Under the pieces are notes generated by a model, which searched no databases, had not been told where the DNA came from, and was given only the letters and a program-made list of their open reading frames with translations. Below, one piece after another: positions 1 to 8,464 of a stretch of DNA of 64,000 bases; position 1 is the first letter of the stretch; each line of letters opens with the position of its first letter. Made by a program: the position numbers and the translations under genes. The DNA comes from Kistimonas sp964291505 (GTDB taxonomy: Bacteria; Pseudomonadota; Gammaproteobacteria; Pseudomonadales; Endozoicomonadaceae), in the NCBI GenBank assembly GCA_964291505.2, contig OZ220199.1, positions 62,001-126,000 on the forward strand, given 5' to 3'.

Positions 1-147
1 ATTTTCGCTATCTTCATTATCACTGTAGCGTTGACTATGATGGTATTTTTCAACTTCCCATCTTGATGCAAAGGTCGCATCATCCAAATCATGATCTACA
101 GTGCGAAAAGTCGGACAAAATCTTCCGCTTACTGATTCTGCTACCAT
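1..147 (-). CDS. Hypothetical protein, N-terminal fragment (runs off window edge)
   Basis: An open frame runs leftward from an ATG at 147 to the window edge, giving 49 visible residues with no stop. A strong Shine-Dalgarno (AAGGAGA, positions 164-158 on the minus strand) sits 10 nt before this ATG and decides the start; an ATG at 157 directly abuts the SD and meets an early stop. The visible peptide is acidic and hydrophilic, begins MVAESVSGRF, and has no signal peptide or membrane segment. I do not recognise the family. It lies just downstream, on the same strand, of a decayed IS66 transposase. Confidence 0.5.
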   Translation of the reverse strand, partial: MVAESVSGRFCPTFRTVDHDLDDATFASRWEVEKYHHSQRYSDNEDSEN

Positions 148-184
148 ATCCAACCATTCTCCTTAACACAAAATTTGTAATTGC

Positions 185-1844
185 TCAAAAAACCTTGGCA
201 AAACTATCGTCCATATCACCATAGACAGCTTGCTTTATGAACTCGCTTAACCGGGGGATTAAGTCATAGCCATGCATCCTGTCCTGAAGATAACTCCAGA
301 AAGAAATTCCATGAAGCCGACACATTTTCTTGAGACTGGCGAAGGTATCGCGAGCCTGTCGACCAGACTCGCTCCGAGTGCCGCCGCTGATTTTGCGGCG
401 CTTGACGTGTTCCTGATTTGGCTTTCGCTCAAGTTGTTGTGCAATGGAAGACCGGGATCATCCAGTACCGCCAGTAGCTCAGGCTCTTTGACGGCAAGAT
501 TACCCAAGGCTTCTCGTAACCCGCTGCATTCCACCTTGACCTGTACCAGTTGACGGAAACTGCTGCGAATTTTGTGGGCAAAGTCCTGATCTGGATTTTC
601 CTTGAAAGCCTTGAGGTCCCGGTAGAGTTCCCAGAACTGGCATAGCAGTTGGTATTTTCTTCCACCTGCTCGTTGTTAACCGGGATCACCCGCTCTATCG
701 GACGACACGCATGGAGCCAGCACCCTGAGCGGGTAAACACATCAAATTGACCAGCGCCGTCACTGTGAATGGGCAGGTCAGGGCGAACCCCGTGTGCAAT
801 GAGGCTACCATACAGCATCGCTTCCGACGCTTTTTTACGAAGTATGGGGCCTTTCAGACCGCAATCGTTCAGAAAGGCATGCCACGAATCCAGGCTGAGG
901 AAATGAACACCGAGACACGCCTGAAACACCAAACGCCACTTGGCTGGAAACTTATGCTCCTCCAGAAAATCCATGGCATGCTCATTCAGGACGTGTGTTG
1001 GCCAGGGGCGGTGTAGCAAAGTTAAAAAATTCTCTCTGCTTTTACTCCCGGTACTACCAAACCATGCGAACTGCGGGTTGCCAATAAAAGTACAGTAACC
1101 GTTCTGCCCCTTATGACGAGCCCCTGTGTCATCTACCTGCAAGTAACCACAATGGAGCAAGCCGGTTGCCAGAAGCCCATCCTTTTCCTCGTGAAAATCG
1201 TCATGGTTCAGGGTAAGCAGGTTGCTGAGTTCTCCTGCTGATATGGAAACACCCCAGTCCCAGAGTGATTCCAGCAATTGCTGCTCTGTGACAGCACAGG
1301 CATGATGCTGGTGTAGAACATAGCAACGAAGGTTTGGTCCGAAATGATAGCCCTGCATGGCCTTAGGCAAACGTCCATGCAGAGATTGACCATCAGGGGT
1401 AGTCCAGTGCTCAAGCTCATATCGGAGGAAATTGACTTCAAATGACAATTCCTGCACATCGTATGTGCTGAAGCCTTTGAATACAGCGCCTTCAGGTATG
1501 GACTCTGGAGCAGCCCGCTTGCAGGTGGGATCCTTTGGTTTTGGCGGCTTCTTGCGTTTTTTCCGGGTGCGTTCATCCGGTTTTCCGGTATCTCGCTTTT
1601 GATGGTCAGACTCAGATCCATCTGTTGGCTGATTGTCACCTGCTGAACCGGAATCCTTCGGCGGAGTGTTGGGCTTTATGTCGGGTTTACCATTAAGCCC
1701 TTTCAGACGATGTATTTCCTCCTCAAGAATGCTGATCCTCTCTTTGAGGCGGACGTTCTCCTCTTGAGCCCTTGTTATGTAGTTGAGCATTTTTGTGACC
1801 AGTTCGTTTCTCTGGTCATCTGGAACAGCAAATGGAAAAGGCAT
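185..1844 (-). pseudogene. IS66-family transposase (TnpC type), broken by two frameshifts
   Basis: The first frame starts at 1844. It has an N-terminal leucine-rich coiled coil (about residues 10-50), a Lys/Pro-rich linker (60-110) and the DDE core: LQVDDTG at about 236-241 and HSDGAGQFD at about 360-368. The frame is lost near position 655, where a -1 shift restores an IS66-like sequence (QFWELYRDLKAF). It is lost again near 411, where a second -1 shift restores the C-terminal signature RKISGGTRSESGR and a TGA at 187-185. The catalytic Glu lies in NNLSE between the two shifts. IS66 TnpA and TnpB helpers are not visible, so it may belong to a TnpC-only subgroup (inference). Two independent shifts indicate decay rather than programmed frameshifting. 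Most of the protein is recognisable; activity is very unlikely. Confidence 0.85.
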
Positions 1845-2297
1845 GGTTGGGTATGATAGACGACAATCCTATTTACGCGATTACCAAGGCTTTTTGAGCA
1901 CCAAAATTTCACAATCAAACGAATAGCTTGCCATAAAAAAACATAAAACCTCACGATTTCTTATAATAAAGAAAAAGAGACAGTTTTCACTTTAACAGTC
2001 CAATAGCCTGTGGGGCACTAGACATTAATAAAACACAAACATTTGTTTTAGTGACAAACAATAAAAACCAAAGTTCACTGCCCCCTCTTTTAAACCATTG
2101 AATCCTACAATTAATTCTCACTAACAATTTTGCTCAGATATAAACAATGCACCAAAAACTCAGTGTCCCATTATCACGAGATGACCATGCTTTACAGATG
2201 AAACTAACTACAGCCATCACTACGATGATATGAGATTCATTTTGGCTTATAACAAGGGGAGAGTGTTCAACCAGAAAGAGTCCATTGGAAGGGTAAG
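1845..2297. other. AT-rich intergenic region
   Basis: Between the dead transposase and the racemase gene the sequence is AT-rich with no credible reading frame. It contains a short imperfect inverted repeat (AAAACA...TGTTTT near 2030-2050). I could not define the IS66 terminal inverted repeats in it. Confidence 0.4.
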
Positions 2298-2327
2298 AGG
2301 TACCGGTTCGACGCGTTACCGGTACCT
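2298..2327 (-). terminator. Strong hairpin 28 bp downstream of the racemase gene
   Basis: There is a perfect 10-bp stem (AGGTACCGGT at 2298-2307 pairing with ACCGGTACCT at 2318-2327) with a 10-nt loop, just past the racemase stop codon. No clear T-tract follows in the minus direction, so it may act as an mRNA 3'-end stabiliser or a weak terminator. Confidence 0.5.
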
Positions 2328-2355
2328 TAGCTGGAAAGCTTAGATAATATCGTTC

Positions 2356-3558
2356 TTAGTTAACATAGACTTTGTCGTTGGTTTGTCCCCACTGGGTATA
2401 GATTTCAGGCAGGATCACATCCGCATGTTTCTCCCACTCTGATCCCAGAATGGCCTCTTTCTTTTGCACACCAAACAAGACGACTTCATCACCAGGTTTA
2501 ACCCCATCGATATCCGTCACATCAATCATGGTGGTATTCATTGAGATAACGCCCTTGACCTTGGCGCGCTGCCCGTTGATCAGTACATCAGCGTTATTCC
2601 CCATCTTGCGAGGATAGGAATCACTGTAACCCACCGGCAGGTTTGCCAATACAGAGTCACGGGTCAGCTTGACTGTGGAGTCATAGCCCACTGTCGCATC
2701 CTTGGGGAAATCCATCAGTGATGCAATCTTGGTCTTGAACGAGAAGATGGGCAGGAATTCCGGATTGGTCGGCTGATCGCCGTACAGCACGCCACCGGGG
2801 CGCACCATATCAAAGTGTGCTTCCGGCACATTCAACGTCACAAAGGAGTTTGCCGCATGAATAGTCACATCTTCACGCTTCAATTTCGCCTGCTTGATAA
2901 TCGCCAATGCATCCTTTTCAAAAGCTTTGGCTTTGGTCAGTACATCCTGCCGGTCGTAGCTGGGGAAGTGCGTCATAATGCCCACTACTTCAAGACCAGG
3001 CACCTGCGCAATTTGAACGGCCTCTTCGATGCTATCAGTACCATTACGGCTCATGCCACCATGGTTAAGCGCCAAGTGGACTTTAATGGTTTTATTGTAT
3101 TTTTTGGCAAGCTCGCCTAACTGACTTGCGTGATCAATATCCCCCACCAGCTCTTCTACATCCAGCGCGATGGTTTTTTCAATCTCAGAAATCGGGGCAG
3201 AGCGTACCCGTGCCAATGAGCCGGTGAAGCCTTTTTCCCTGACCAATGACAATTCTGAATTACTGGTGACACCAATACACGGAATATCATTGTCTAAAAT
3301 GGTCGGCATCAGTCCCGCAATACCATTACCGTAAGCATCAGCCTTCATGATGGCGCAGATTTTAGTGTCTGACTGAACCTTTGCTTTAACGTCATCAATG
3401 TTCTTCTGGAATTGAGTCAGATTGATCTCCAGCCAGCTGTTTGATGAGACAGCAGTTGTATAATCAATTCGCTGGGCAGAAATTTCAGGCGCGGCTTGGG
3501 CTTGCATTGAAAAAAGGGCAGTAGCAATCGCTGCACATAAGACGCTGTGTTTGAACAT
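2356..3558 (-). CDS. alr: Periplasmic broad-specificity amino-acid racemase (BsrV/Bar type, alanine-racemase fold)
   Basis: This 400-residue protein has an N-terminal signal peptide (hydrophobic residues 8-18, AQAA near 20-23), so it should act in the periplasm. It is a fold-type III PLP racemase. K72 in IMKADAYGNG is the Schiff-base lysine and Y292 in VGYDST is the second catalytic base. LNHGGMSRNG (about 164-173) replaces the NTGMxRxG typical of cytosolic alanine racemases and resembles the periplasmic broad-spectrum racemases that make non-canonical D-amino acids (family knowledge). A housekeeping Alr would lack the signal peptide. It stands alone, with a hairpin just downstream. The SD is weak (GGAT about 10 nt upstream). 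Racemase identity is secure; the substrate range is inferred. Confidence 0.9.
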   Translation of the reverse strand: MFKHSVLCAAIATALFSMQAQAAPEISAQRIDYTTAVSSNSWLEINLTQFQKNIDDVKAKVQSDTKICAIMKADAYGNGIAGLMPTILDNDIPCIGVTSNSELSLVREKGFTGSLARVRSAPISEIEKTIALDVEELVGDIDHASQLGELAKKYNKTIKVHLALNHGGMSRNGTDSIEEAVQIAQVPGLEVVGIMTHFPSYDRQDVLTKAKAFEKDALAIIKQAKLKREDVTIHAANSFVTLNVPEAHFDMVRPGGVLYGDQPTNPEFLPIFSFKTKIASLMDFPKDATVGYDSTVKLTRDSVLANLPVGYSDSYPRKMGNNADVLINGQRAKVKGVISMNTTMIDVTDIDGVKPGDEVVLFGVQKKEAILGSEWEKHADVILPEIYTQWGQTNDKVYVN

Positions 3559-3888
3559 TGATTAACATCCATTATTCATTATGTAGCACTACAAAGCAGC
3601 CAGAGTATTATTCCGGAGCCACTTTTCTGAATCACCGAGGCATGTCGTTTAATGAGCCACACCACATAGATCTGCGCAAAATCGAAGCAGGGCCAACTAT
3701 GACACAGTACTCACACAGAGCCGGATAAGGGATTCAACGCGGAAAGACGAGGCATTTACGACCTGCGCTGATTCAATCACAACGTGTTATCAACAGGTTT
3801 GATTTATGTCACAAAAAGTACGTAAGTACTGGTACTATTTATTCAATTTTGCATCATCAATCCCATCGGGCAACACTCAACCCCGAAG
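3559..3888. other. Intergenic region between divergent genes
   Basis: About 330 bp separate the racemase (minus) from the zinc-finger gene (plus), so promoters for both should lie here. An imperfect inverted repeat (AGTAC-gtaa-GTACT, 3817-3830) is visible. I could not assign -35/-10 boxes with confidence. Confidence 0.35.
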
Positions 3889-4872
3889 GTGGGGCACGCA
3901 ACAGCCTACTTTTCAAACTCTCCAGATAACTGCATTGATAGCAGCGTTGACACTGCAGAACTGACAAAACAATCCATTGTCATAGGTAGATATGATGACA
4001 CTCCCCCTGATAGAAGCATGCTGCCAAACACCGATTTTCTCGACGAGATAACTGTCGTCTCAAATACGCATCAGATAATACAGCCAGACCTCCAATTCAT
4101 ATTTCGACTGGTCACGCAACAAACCGGGACTCCTCCTACTCAGGATCTGGACACACCCACTTCATCACCAGAACAGCTAATCAGTCATAGAAATGCAGTA
4201 AGGGTGGCACAAGAGGAATTTTCTACACAGTTAGTAGCCTACCAACCTGATGACATACTAGCGATGACACATTCACCTCAGCAAACAGCGATTACTTCAA
4301 CAACGATATTCACACAATCTTCCACCGATGATTCAACAGAATCTACCGACGCATCACCCGATGGTTATTCAGGGCTAAACGACACAGACTACCTGACACC
4401 TTCATGCTCATACGCCGTGGTCGATCAAACAAACTCTCCATCGAAACAGACTCCATCTAGCGATGAATCTGATGTTACAAGCCGCAATTCATCGTCTACG
4501 GATAGTCATATAACCACACGTCAATCAGGTAGAGACACCAATACATTCAGATGCAGGCTCTGCGGTGTTGTTGAGAAAAACAAGCGAAGCTACAGATATC
4601 ATTTGTCTCACAATCACGGCGTTGGGTTGAGTTATCAACCTATATCCAAAAGACAATATCAGTGCACTGAATGTGATTTCATCACTGATCGTAGCGATTC
4701 ATTGTACCGGCACCGCCGCACTCATATGACACCAGAACAGCGTGAGCAACTAATGACGCATCATTGTCACCTGTGTGATTATAAAACGTTCAGATCAGAT
4801 CATCTGAAAAAACACATTAAGAAACACGACAAGGATGCATCATCCCCCAACAAAAAGAAGAAAGGGGAATAA
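3889..4872 (+). CDS. C2H2 zinc-finger protein with three C-terminal fingers (eukaryotic-type; putative effector)
   Basis: This 327-residue protein has a long Ser/Thr-rich, low-complexity N-terminal part (1-215) and three adjacent C2H2 fingers. Finger 1 has C222, C225, H238 and H243; finger 2 has C259, C262, H275 and H279; finger 3 has C293, C296, H309 and H313. Fingers 2 and 3 match C-x2-C-x12-H-x3-H exactly, with the hydrophobic core Leu in place. The tail (PNKKKKGE) is a lysine run resembling an NLS. No signal peptide or membrane segment is seen. Tandem fingers of this kind are typical of animal transcription factors and differ from the bacterial Ros/MucR single finger. The start is uncertain: the frame opens with GTG at 3889 without a clear SD, and an in-frame ATG lies at 4018. 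Nuclear targeting and DNA binding are inferred. Confidence 0.8.
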   Translation: MGHATAYFSNSPDNCIDSSVDTAELTKQSIVIGRYDDTPPDRSMLPNTDFLDEITVVSNTHQIIQPDLQFIFRLVTQQTGTPPTQDLDTPTSSPEQLISHRNAVRVAQEEFSTQLVAYQPDDILAMTHSPQQTAITSTTIFTQSSTDDSTESTDASPDGYSGLNDTDYLTPSCSYAVVDQTNSPSKQTPSSDESDVTSRNSSSTDSHITTRQSGRDTNTFRCRLCGVVEKNKRSYRYHLSHNHGVGLSYQPISKRQYQCTECDFITDRSDSLYRHRRTHMTPEQREQLMTHHCHLCDYKTFRSDHLKKHIKKHDKDASSPNKKKKGE

Positions 4873-4933
4873 GACTTCTGAAAACTGTTATTATCAATCA
4901 TCGCCCCCATCCATAATCTGCTTCATAGACATA

Positions 4934-6166
4934 TTATTTGCTATTGAGTAAAAGATCTGTCTCTAATCGACATGTTTCTTTCGCTATCCCTTCTTCCAAC
5001 AACCTCTCGTTTTCATCCAACAACCTCTTGTTTTCATCCCTACCCTGCTGCCGCAGTAAATACAGTAGTTTTTTGAAATCATAAGGCAGTTCAGCAGATA
5101 CAGAGATTCTCTCGCGACTTCTTGGATGTTCAAACGACAGTTCTTTGGCATGCAGAGCAGTATGATTGAAGTGCCTCAGACAGAAGTTAAGACTGAAAGG
5201 GCTATCTGAGTCGTCAACGCTACGACAAATAACAGGATAGTTTTCATTATACTTCTTATCACCAACAATTGGGTGTCCGATGTATTTCATATGAATACGT
5301 ATCTGGTTCAACCTGCCGGTTTCAAGCGTACACTCAACCAGTGTATGTTTATCAAAATATTCCAGCACTTTAAAGTGTGTCACTGCATCATCCATCCTCG
5401 TACCACCGCCACGGGAAGGAACAGGCGCATTGATTGTACCCTTAGTCTGGTTCATGACATTGTCAACAATGCACCAATACCTTCTTTTCATTTTCTCGCG
5501 ATTAAGCACAATAAAATTATATGCAGCCCGACTGTGAACCATCATACAAGCCCCTGAGGTATCAAAATCCAACCTGTGAACTAATCCTCCGGTAGGAATG
5601 AATGCCAAATGAGGAAAGCAGGCGATTAACCCATTCATCAGAGAATTGCCGTCACTTGTCATAGGGGTTGTGAGCAGTCTGCTTTCTTTATTAACAACCA
5701 CAACATCTAAATCGTTATAGAGTATTTTAAGCTCAATTTCAGGGTTAGGTTTTTTATAATGGACAGGCACCAAGCCTGCATCATTGCGGTAATAGCGCTC
5801 TAATAATGAGTTAGTCAATAATTCAACATCCCGTTCAACAATACTTGTTTCCGTTGGATAAAAAGTCCCCATATAGAGCCAATTTATAATCTTCATTTTA
5901 TTCGGTGGATTACCAATCGCATTGAGTGGCAGCTGCTGAATCGTAAGCCTCAGATCTCCGTCTAGACAACGCGCATGGGATACCGACCGGCCTTTAGATA
6001 TTGCAAGTAGATGATAGTTTGGGTTCCCACTAATCTGCCCAGATTGCTCAGAACTATATCTCCATTGAGATGAACTATTCCTGTCCCTCTCTGGAGGTGT
6101 CATCCTGTAGAAAACAGGCTGACCTATGAGATGATAAGTATTTGGTAATGGCCACCTGAAATTCAT
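4934..6166 (-). CDS. RluA-family pseudouridine synthase-like protein with N-terminal extension and C-terminal coiled coil
   Basis: The ATG at 6166 is preceded by GGAG at 6175-6172 (5-nt spacing), so it is preferred over a GTG at 6172; the product is 410 residues. The central domain (about 140-355) has the RluA signatures: HRLDFDTSG with catalytic Asp at about residue 200, ETGRLNQIRIH with GHPIVGDKKY at about 282-306, and ALHAKELSFEHP at about 337-348. An Asn replaces the usual His in the R-T/L-H-Q-I-R motif. The first 130 residues resemble no S4 domain that I recognise. The C-terminus carries a DENxRLL heptad duplicated by a 21-bp repeat. The family converts uridine to pseudouridine in RNA. 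Its place between zinc-finger and homeodomain genes in AT-rich sequence suggests an acquired, possibly repurposed enzyme. Confidence 0.75.
   Translation of the reverse strand: MNFRWPLPNTYHLIGQPVFYRMTPPERDRNSSSQWRYSSEQSGQISGNPNYHLLAISKGRSVSHARCLDGDLRLTIQQLPLNAIGNPPNKMKIINWLYMGTFYPTETSIVERDVELLTNSLLERYYRNDAGLVPVHYKKPNPEIELKILYNDLDVVVVNKESRLLTTPMTSDGNSLMNGLIACFPHLAFIPTGGLVHRLDFDTSGACMMVHSRAAYNFIVLNREKMKRRYWCIVDNVMNQTKGTINAPVPSRGGGTRMDDAVTHFKVLEYFDKHTLVECTLETGRLNQIRIHMKYIGHPIVGDKKYNENYPVICRSVDDSDSPFSLNFCLRHFNHTALHAKELSFEHPRSRERISVSAELPYDFKKLLYLLRQQGRDENKRLLDENERLLEEGIAKETCRLETDLLLNSK
4996..5037 (-). repeat. 21-bp in-frame tandem duplication (coiled-coil heptad)
   Basis: Two copies of a 21-bp unit (4996-5016 and 5017-5037) differ at one base. 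They encode the duplicated heptad DENKRLL/DENERLL near the C-terminus of the RluA-like protein. A heptad-sized in-frame duplication would extend a coiled coil by two turns. Confidence 0.85.
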
Positions 6167-6340
6167 ACCCACTCCGACAACCTCTCCCGAAAAAGCATCC
6201 CTATATTCATTAAACGATTCAGTCCTATAAACTAATAGTTAAAGAAATCTCAAAAATATTTGAAGTAACCATCGATTCGCATGGATGATGTTTCTATGTC
6301 ATTCATTCGTGCAGGCTTTCCTTTATATATCTTTTCTCCA

Positions 6341-7366
6341 TTAACTAGCGATACTCCTTTGAGTATTTCCCTCATCAGGCGTATCCGACCCCGATGAATT
6401 ACCAGACATCAGGGCAGATGAATTCTCTCCTTCAGCCTGTCCGAAATATTCCACGCTCAGAGAGGACGGTTCATATTGTTGCCCCAGTGGCAAGCTCTGC
6501 GTATCCTGGCTGTTTTCACCTGTTACCGTACGATTGTCCCCCGTACGCATGTAAAACGTCATGGGTGGAATTGAGCCACCTTTCATCAAAGGTAAAGGCA
6601 TAGCCTCACTGTGATCCGATGGCAGGCTGGAGACATCCAGTTCCTCACTCACGCGGGAAGTGGAAGCATAGCTTGCCATAGAGCCTGCAGCTGAGAACCA
6701 TTGGGGTTGTATGAAAGAACGTGCCGTAGCAGATGATTCGGCTACCGAACCTTGCGAGAGTTGATGCAGTTTTCTTTGTTTAGCGCGCCGATTACTAAAC
6801 CAGGCATTGATTTGGCTTAGCGTACGATCCATGCTTTGAGCAAGCTCTTCTCGCGCAGCCCGATCAGGGTAAGGAGTATCTGTAAATATACGCTCCAGTT
6901 GTGCTACCTGATCACCCGTGTAGTCCCTGCGCTGTCGTCGAAGACGCACAGCACGCCTGCTCCCACGACTCGCAGACGTGTCACTGCCTACAGACATAGA
7001 GTCTGATTGTTCATAAAGGGAGGCTTGTAGAGGAAAAGCATGTAGGCCTGAGAAGTGTCCAGACATCACCGCAGAATAGGAAGACATGAACCGGGCTTCC
7101 GTTGCCATAGGAGGACGAAGAGGATGTGGGTTTGAGAATGGGTTTAACTGATCGACCGCTCTGCCAAGACTCATCCGTGAGGCGGCAGTCGGTTGAGTAT
7201 CCAGCCCCCCTGCCAAAGGGGTAACCGAACAAGTGCTGACGCCAAAGCCCTGCCATTGAGAATGAGCGTCCCCTGTTATGTTGGCTTGCGATTGAATCGA
7301 CGGTATTGATACCGAAACCGTATGTGAAGATGACGTTTGCGAAACAGGGGATGGCCTGTGTTCCAT
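6341..7366 (-). CDS. Paired-class-like homeodomain protein (eukaryotic-type transcription factor domain)
   Basis: This 341-residue protein carries one full 60-residue homeodomain at about 142-201. The invariant positions are present: R5 (146), an aromatic at 8 (Y149), L16 (L157), F20 (F161), W48 (W189), F49 (F190), N51 (N192), R52 and R53 (193-194). The turn YPDRAAREELA and recognition helix INAWFSNRRAKQRK closely resemble metazoan Pax/paired-class homeodomains, including Ser at position 50. The flanks are Ser-rich and disordered, with no signal peptide. Basic runs (RRQRRD, NRRAKQRK) could serve as an NLS. The ATG at 7366 has GAGGT 9 nt upstream, so this is an expressed bacterial gene. The neighbours are a zinc-finger gene and an RluA-like gene. 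Homeodomain identity is strong; a role as a host-nucleus effector is inferred. Confidence 0.9.
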   Translation of the reverse strand: MEHRPSPVSQTSSSHTVSVSIPSIQSQANITGDAHSQWQGFGVSTCSVTPLAGGLDTQPTAASRMSLGRAVDQLNPFSNPHPLRPPMATEARFMSSYSAVMSGHFSGLHAFPLQASLYEQSDSMSVGSDTSASRGSRRAVRLRRQRRDYTGDQVAQLERIFTDTPYPDRAAREELAQSMDRTLSQINAWFSNRRAKQRKLHQLSQGSVAESSATARSFIQPQWFSAAGSMASYASTSRVSEELDVSSLPSDHSEAMPLPLMKGGSIPPMTFYMRTGDNRTVTGENSQDTQSLPLGQQYEPSSLSVEYFGQAEGENSSALMSGNSSGSDTPDEGNTQRSIAS

Positions 7367-7380
7367 AAGTTATTTACCTC

Positions 7381-7660
7381 ATATCTCTATTTTTTGTCTG
7401 CACTCCATCAGCCATTCAAGACCAGAAAAACTACTTACTCATGATGCATTAGCAAAGGTATTGCCTTCAAAAACCCCTGCTCGTTAATAGCATTATTCGA
7501 TTTATACAGATTAAACAGCATTGCGAAATCCATATCCCGAAATGCCCCACTAATTCAACAACGGCTTAATTTTCGAGCATTTGACTACAAACGAATAACA
7601 TAATTCGATTGAATAGCTGACAATAGTGTTACGTGCCATATGCAATGGCACCTAAAGACT
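7381..7660. other. AT-rich intergenic region upstream of the homeodomain gene
   Basis: No reading frame is supported here. The stretch should hold the promoter of the homeodomain gene. It is very AT-rich with scattered TAAT-containing words, but nothing can be assigned reliably. Confidence 0.35.
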
Positions 7661-7720
7661 TCATTTGAGCTTGTATTATAGACGACCATATTAATCATTT
7701 ATGAGACGGCTTCTATTCAT
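7661..7720. repeat. 60-bp direct repeat, copy A (IS-end-like; pairs with 9331-9390)
   Basis: By hand alignment 49 of 60 bases match positions 9331-9390 in the same orientation. The best-conserved part is TTAATC-x-TTTATGAGA-x-GGCTTCTA. Copy B abuts the 5' side of the IS5-type transposase, so these are probably transposon-end sequences; copy A would be a solo remnant. Confidence 0.6.
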
Positions 7721-8039
7721 CATGTTCATTCAATAACCCCAGTCTCTCACCTTCTCTATATCTATAATGAGTTCTCGATTCATATCCAGTGCTTTTTTCT
7801 GCAGCATCATAAGCTTGCCATTTTTCTTGTTCAACATAATACTCGCAGCCTCTACAGGCTATTCCTCCTTGCTCGTTAATAAAAAAACCGTTCACAGCCA
7901 AAGCGATTGGGGAATTTTTTTCTTTAAAGCATTCGCTTTTTAGGGTATCACGCTTGACAGGGTCATTGTAGAAAGTCTGAACTCTTGCGCCCGTGCAATC
8001 AAGCCCGTGCTCTCTTCGAGCTTCTGAAGCTCTGGCCAA
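7713..8039 (-). CDS. Hypothetical small protein, probably a frameshifted remnant
   Basis: The open frame gives 108 residues from a TTG at 8039 without an SD. A different frame starting at ATG 8059 encodes a more protein-like beginning (MPDKVIFWPELQKLEES) and stops near 7940, so a frameshift around 7980-8030 probably splits an original gene of about 115 residues. The visible part includes a Cys pair (CRGC) and is charged, with no membrane segment. A second degraded copy lies at about 8135-8380. I do not recognise the family. Confidence 0.35.
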   Translation of the reverse strand: MARASEARREHGLDCTGARVQTFYNDPVKRDTLKSECFKEKNSPIALAVNGFFINEQGGIACRGCEYYVEQEKWQAYDAAEKSTGYESRTHYRYREGERLGLLNEHDE

Positions 8040-8134
8040 AAAATAACTTTATCGGGCATGTTATTTCTCTCTTCGAGCTCCTCACGAATGATTCTGATAA
8101 ACGCGCTGCACCCTACCAGCCATTCAATGACCTA

Positions 8135-8380
8135 ACTTCATCATTAGCAACTGCTTCTGGCCAAAAAATACAATTAAACACTTCATATTTCCATCTAAAA
8201 CAACGGCATTTAGCATTTGACCTAGGATTCAACTCGAAGTTGTTATTTCTATCAAACCTAACCGATGGTTTCCCTGTCTCTCACCTTCTCTATACTATAA
8301 TGACCTTCAAACTTTTCTTCCTCACTTGAATAATACCCGTACAGGCATTCCTCCTCCACCGTTCACAGCCAAAGCCTTTA
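8135..8380 (-). pseudogene. Degraded second copy of the 7713-8059 small gene
   Basis: On the minus strand this stretch encodes IFWPEAVANDEV then a stop, followed by LAVNG and a broken stretch. These correspond to VIFWPE, LAVNGFF and the EYYVEQE region of the neighbouring small gene. Bases around 8281-8305 match 7745-7770, and those around 8339-8378 match 7850-7905. The copies show separate indels and stops, so this is a decayed paralogue. The extent is approximate. Confidence 0.45.
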
Positions 8381-8464
8381 GGATAAACAATTGTATAGCA
8401 ATAGAAGCCATCTTCATGAACGCGCTGCATATTTTTTTGCAAGAATCATGAAACCAGCCAGCCT

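Noticed and set aside
429..660. Programmed frameshifting in the IS66 transposase
   Set aside because: Two separate -1 shifts are needed and neither sits on a good slippery heptamer; decay is simpler.
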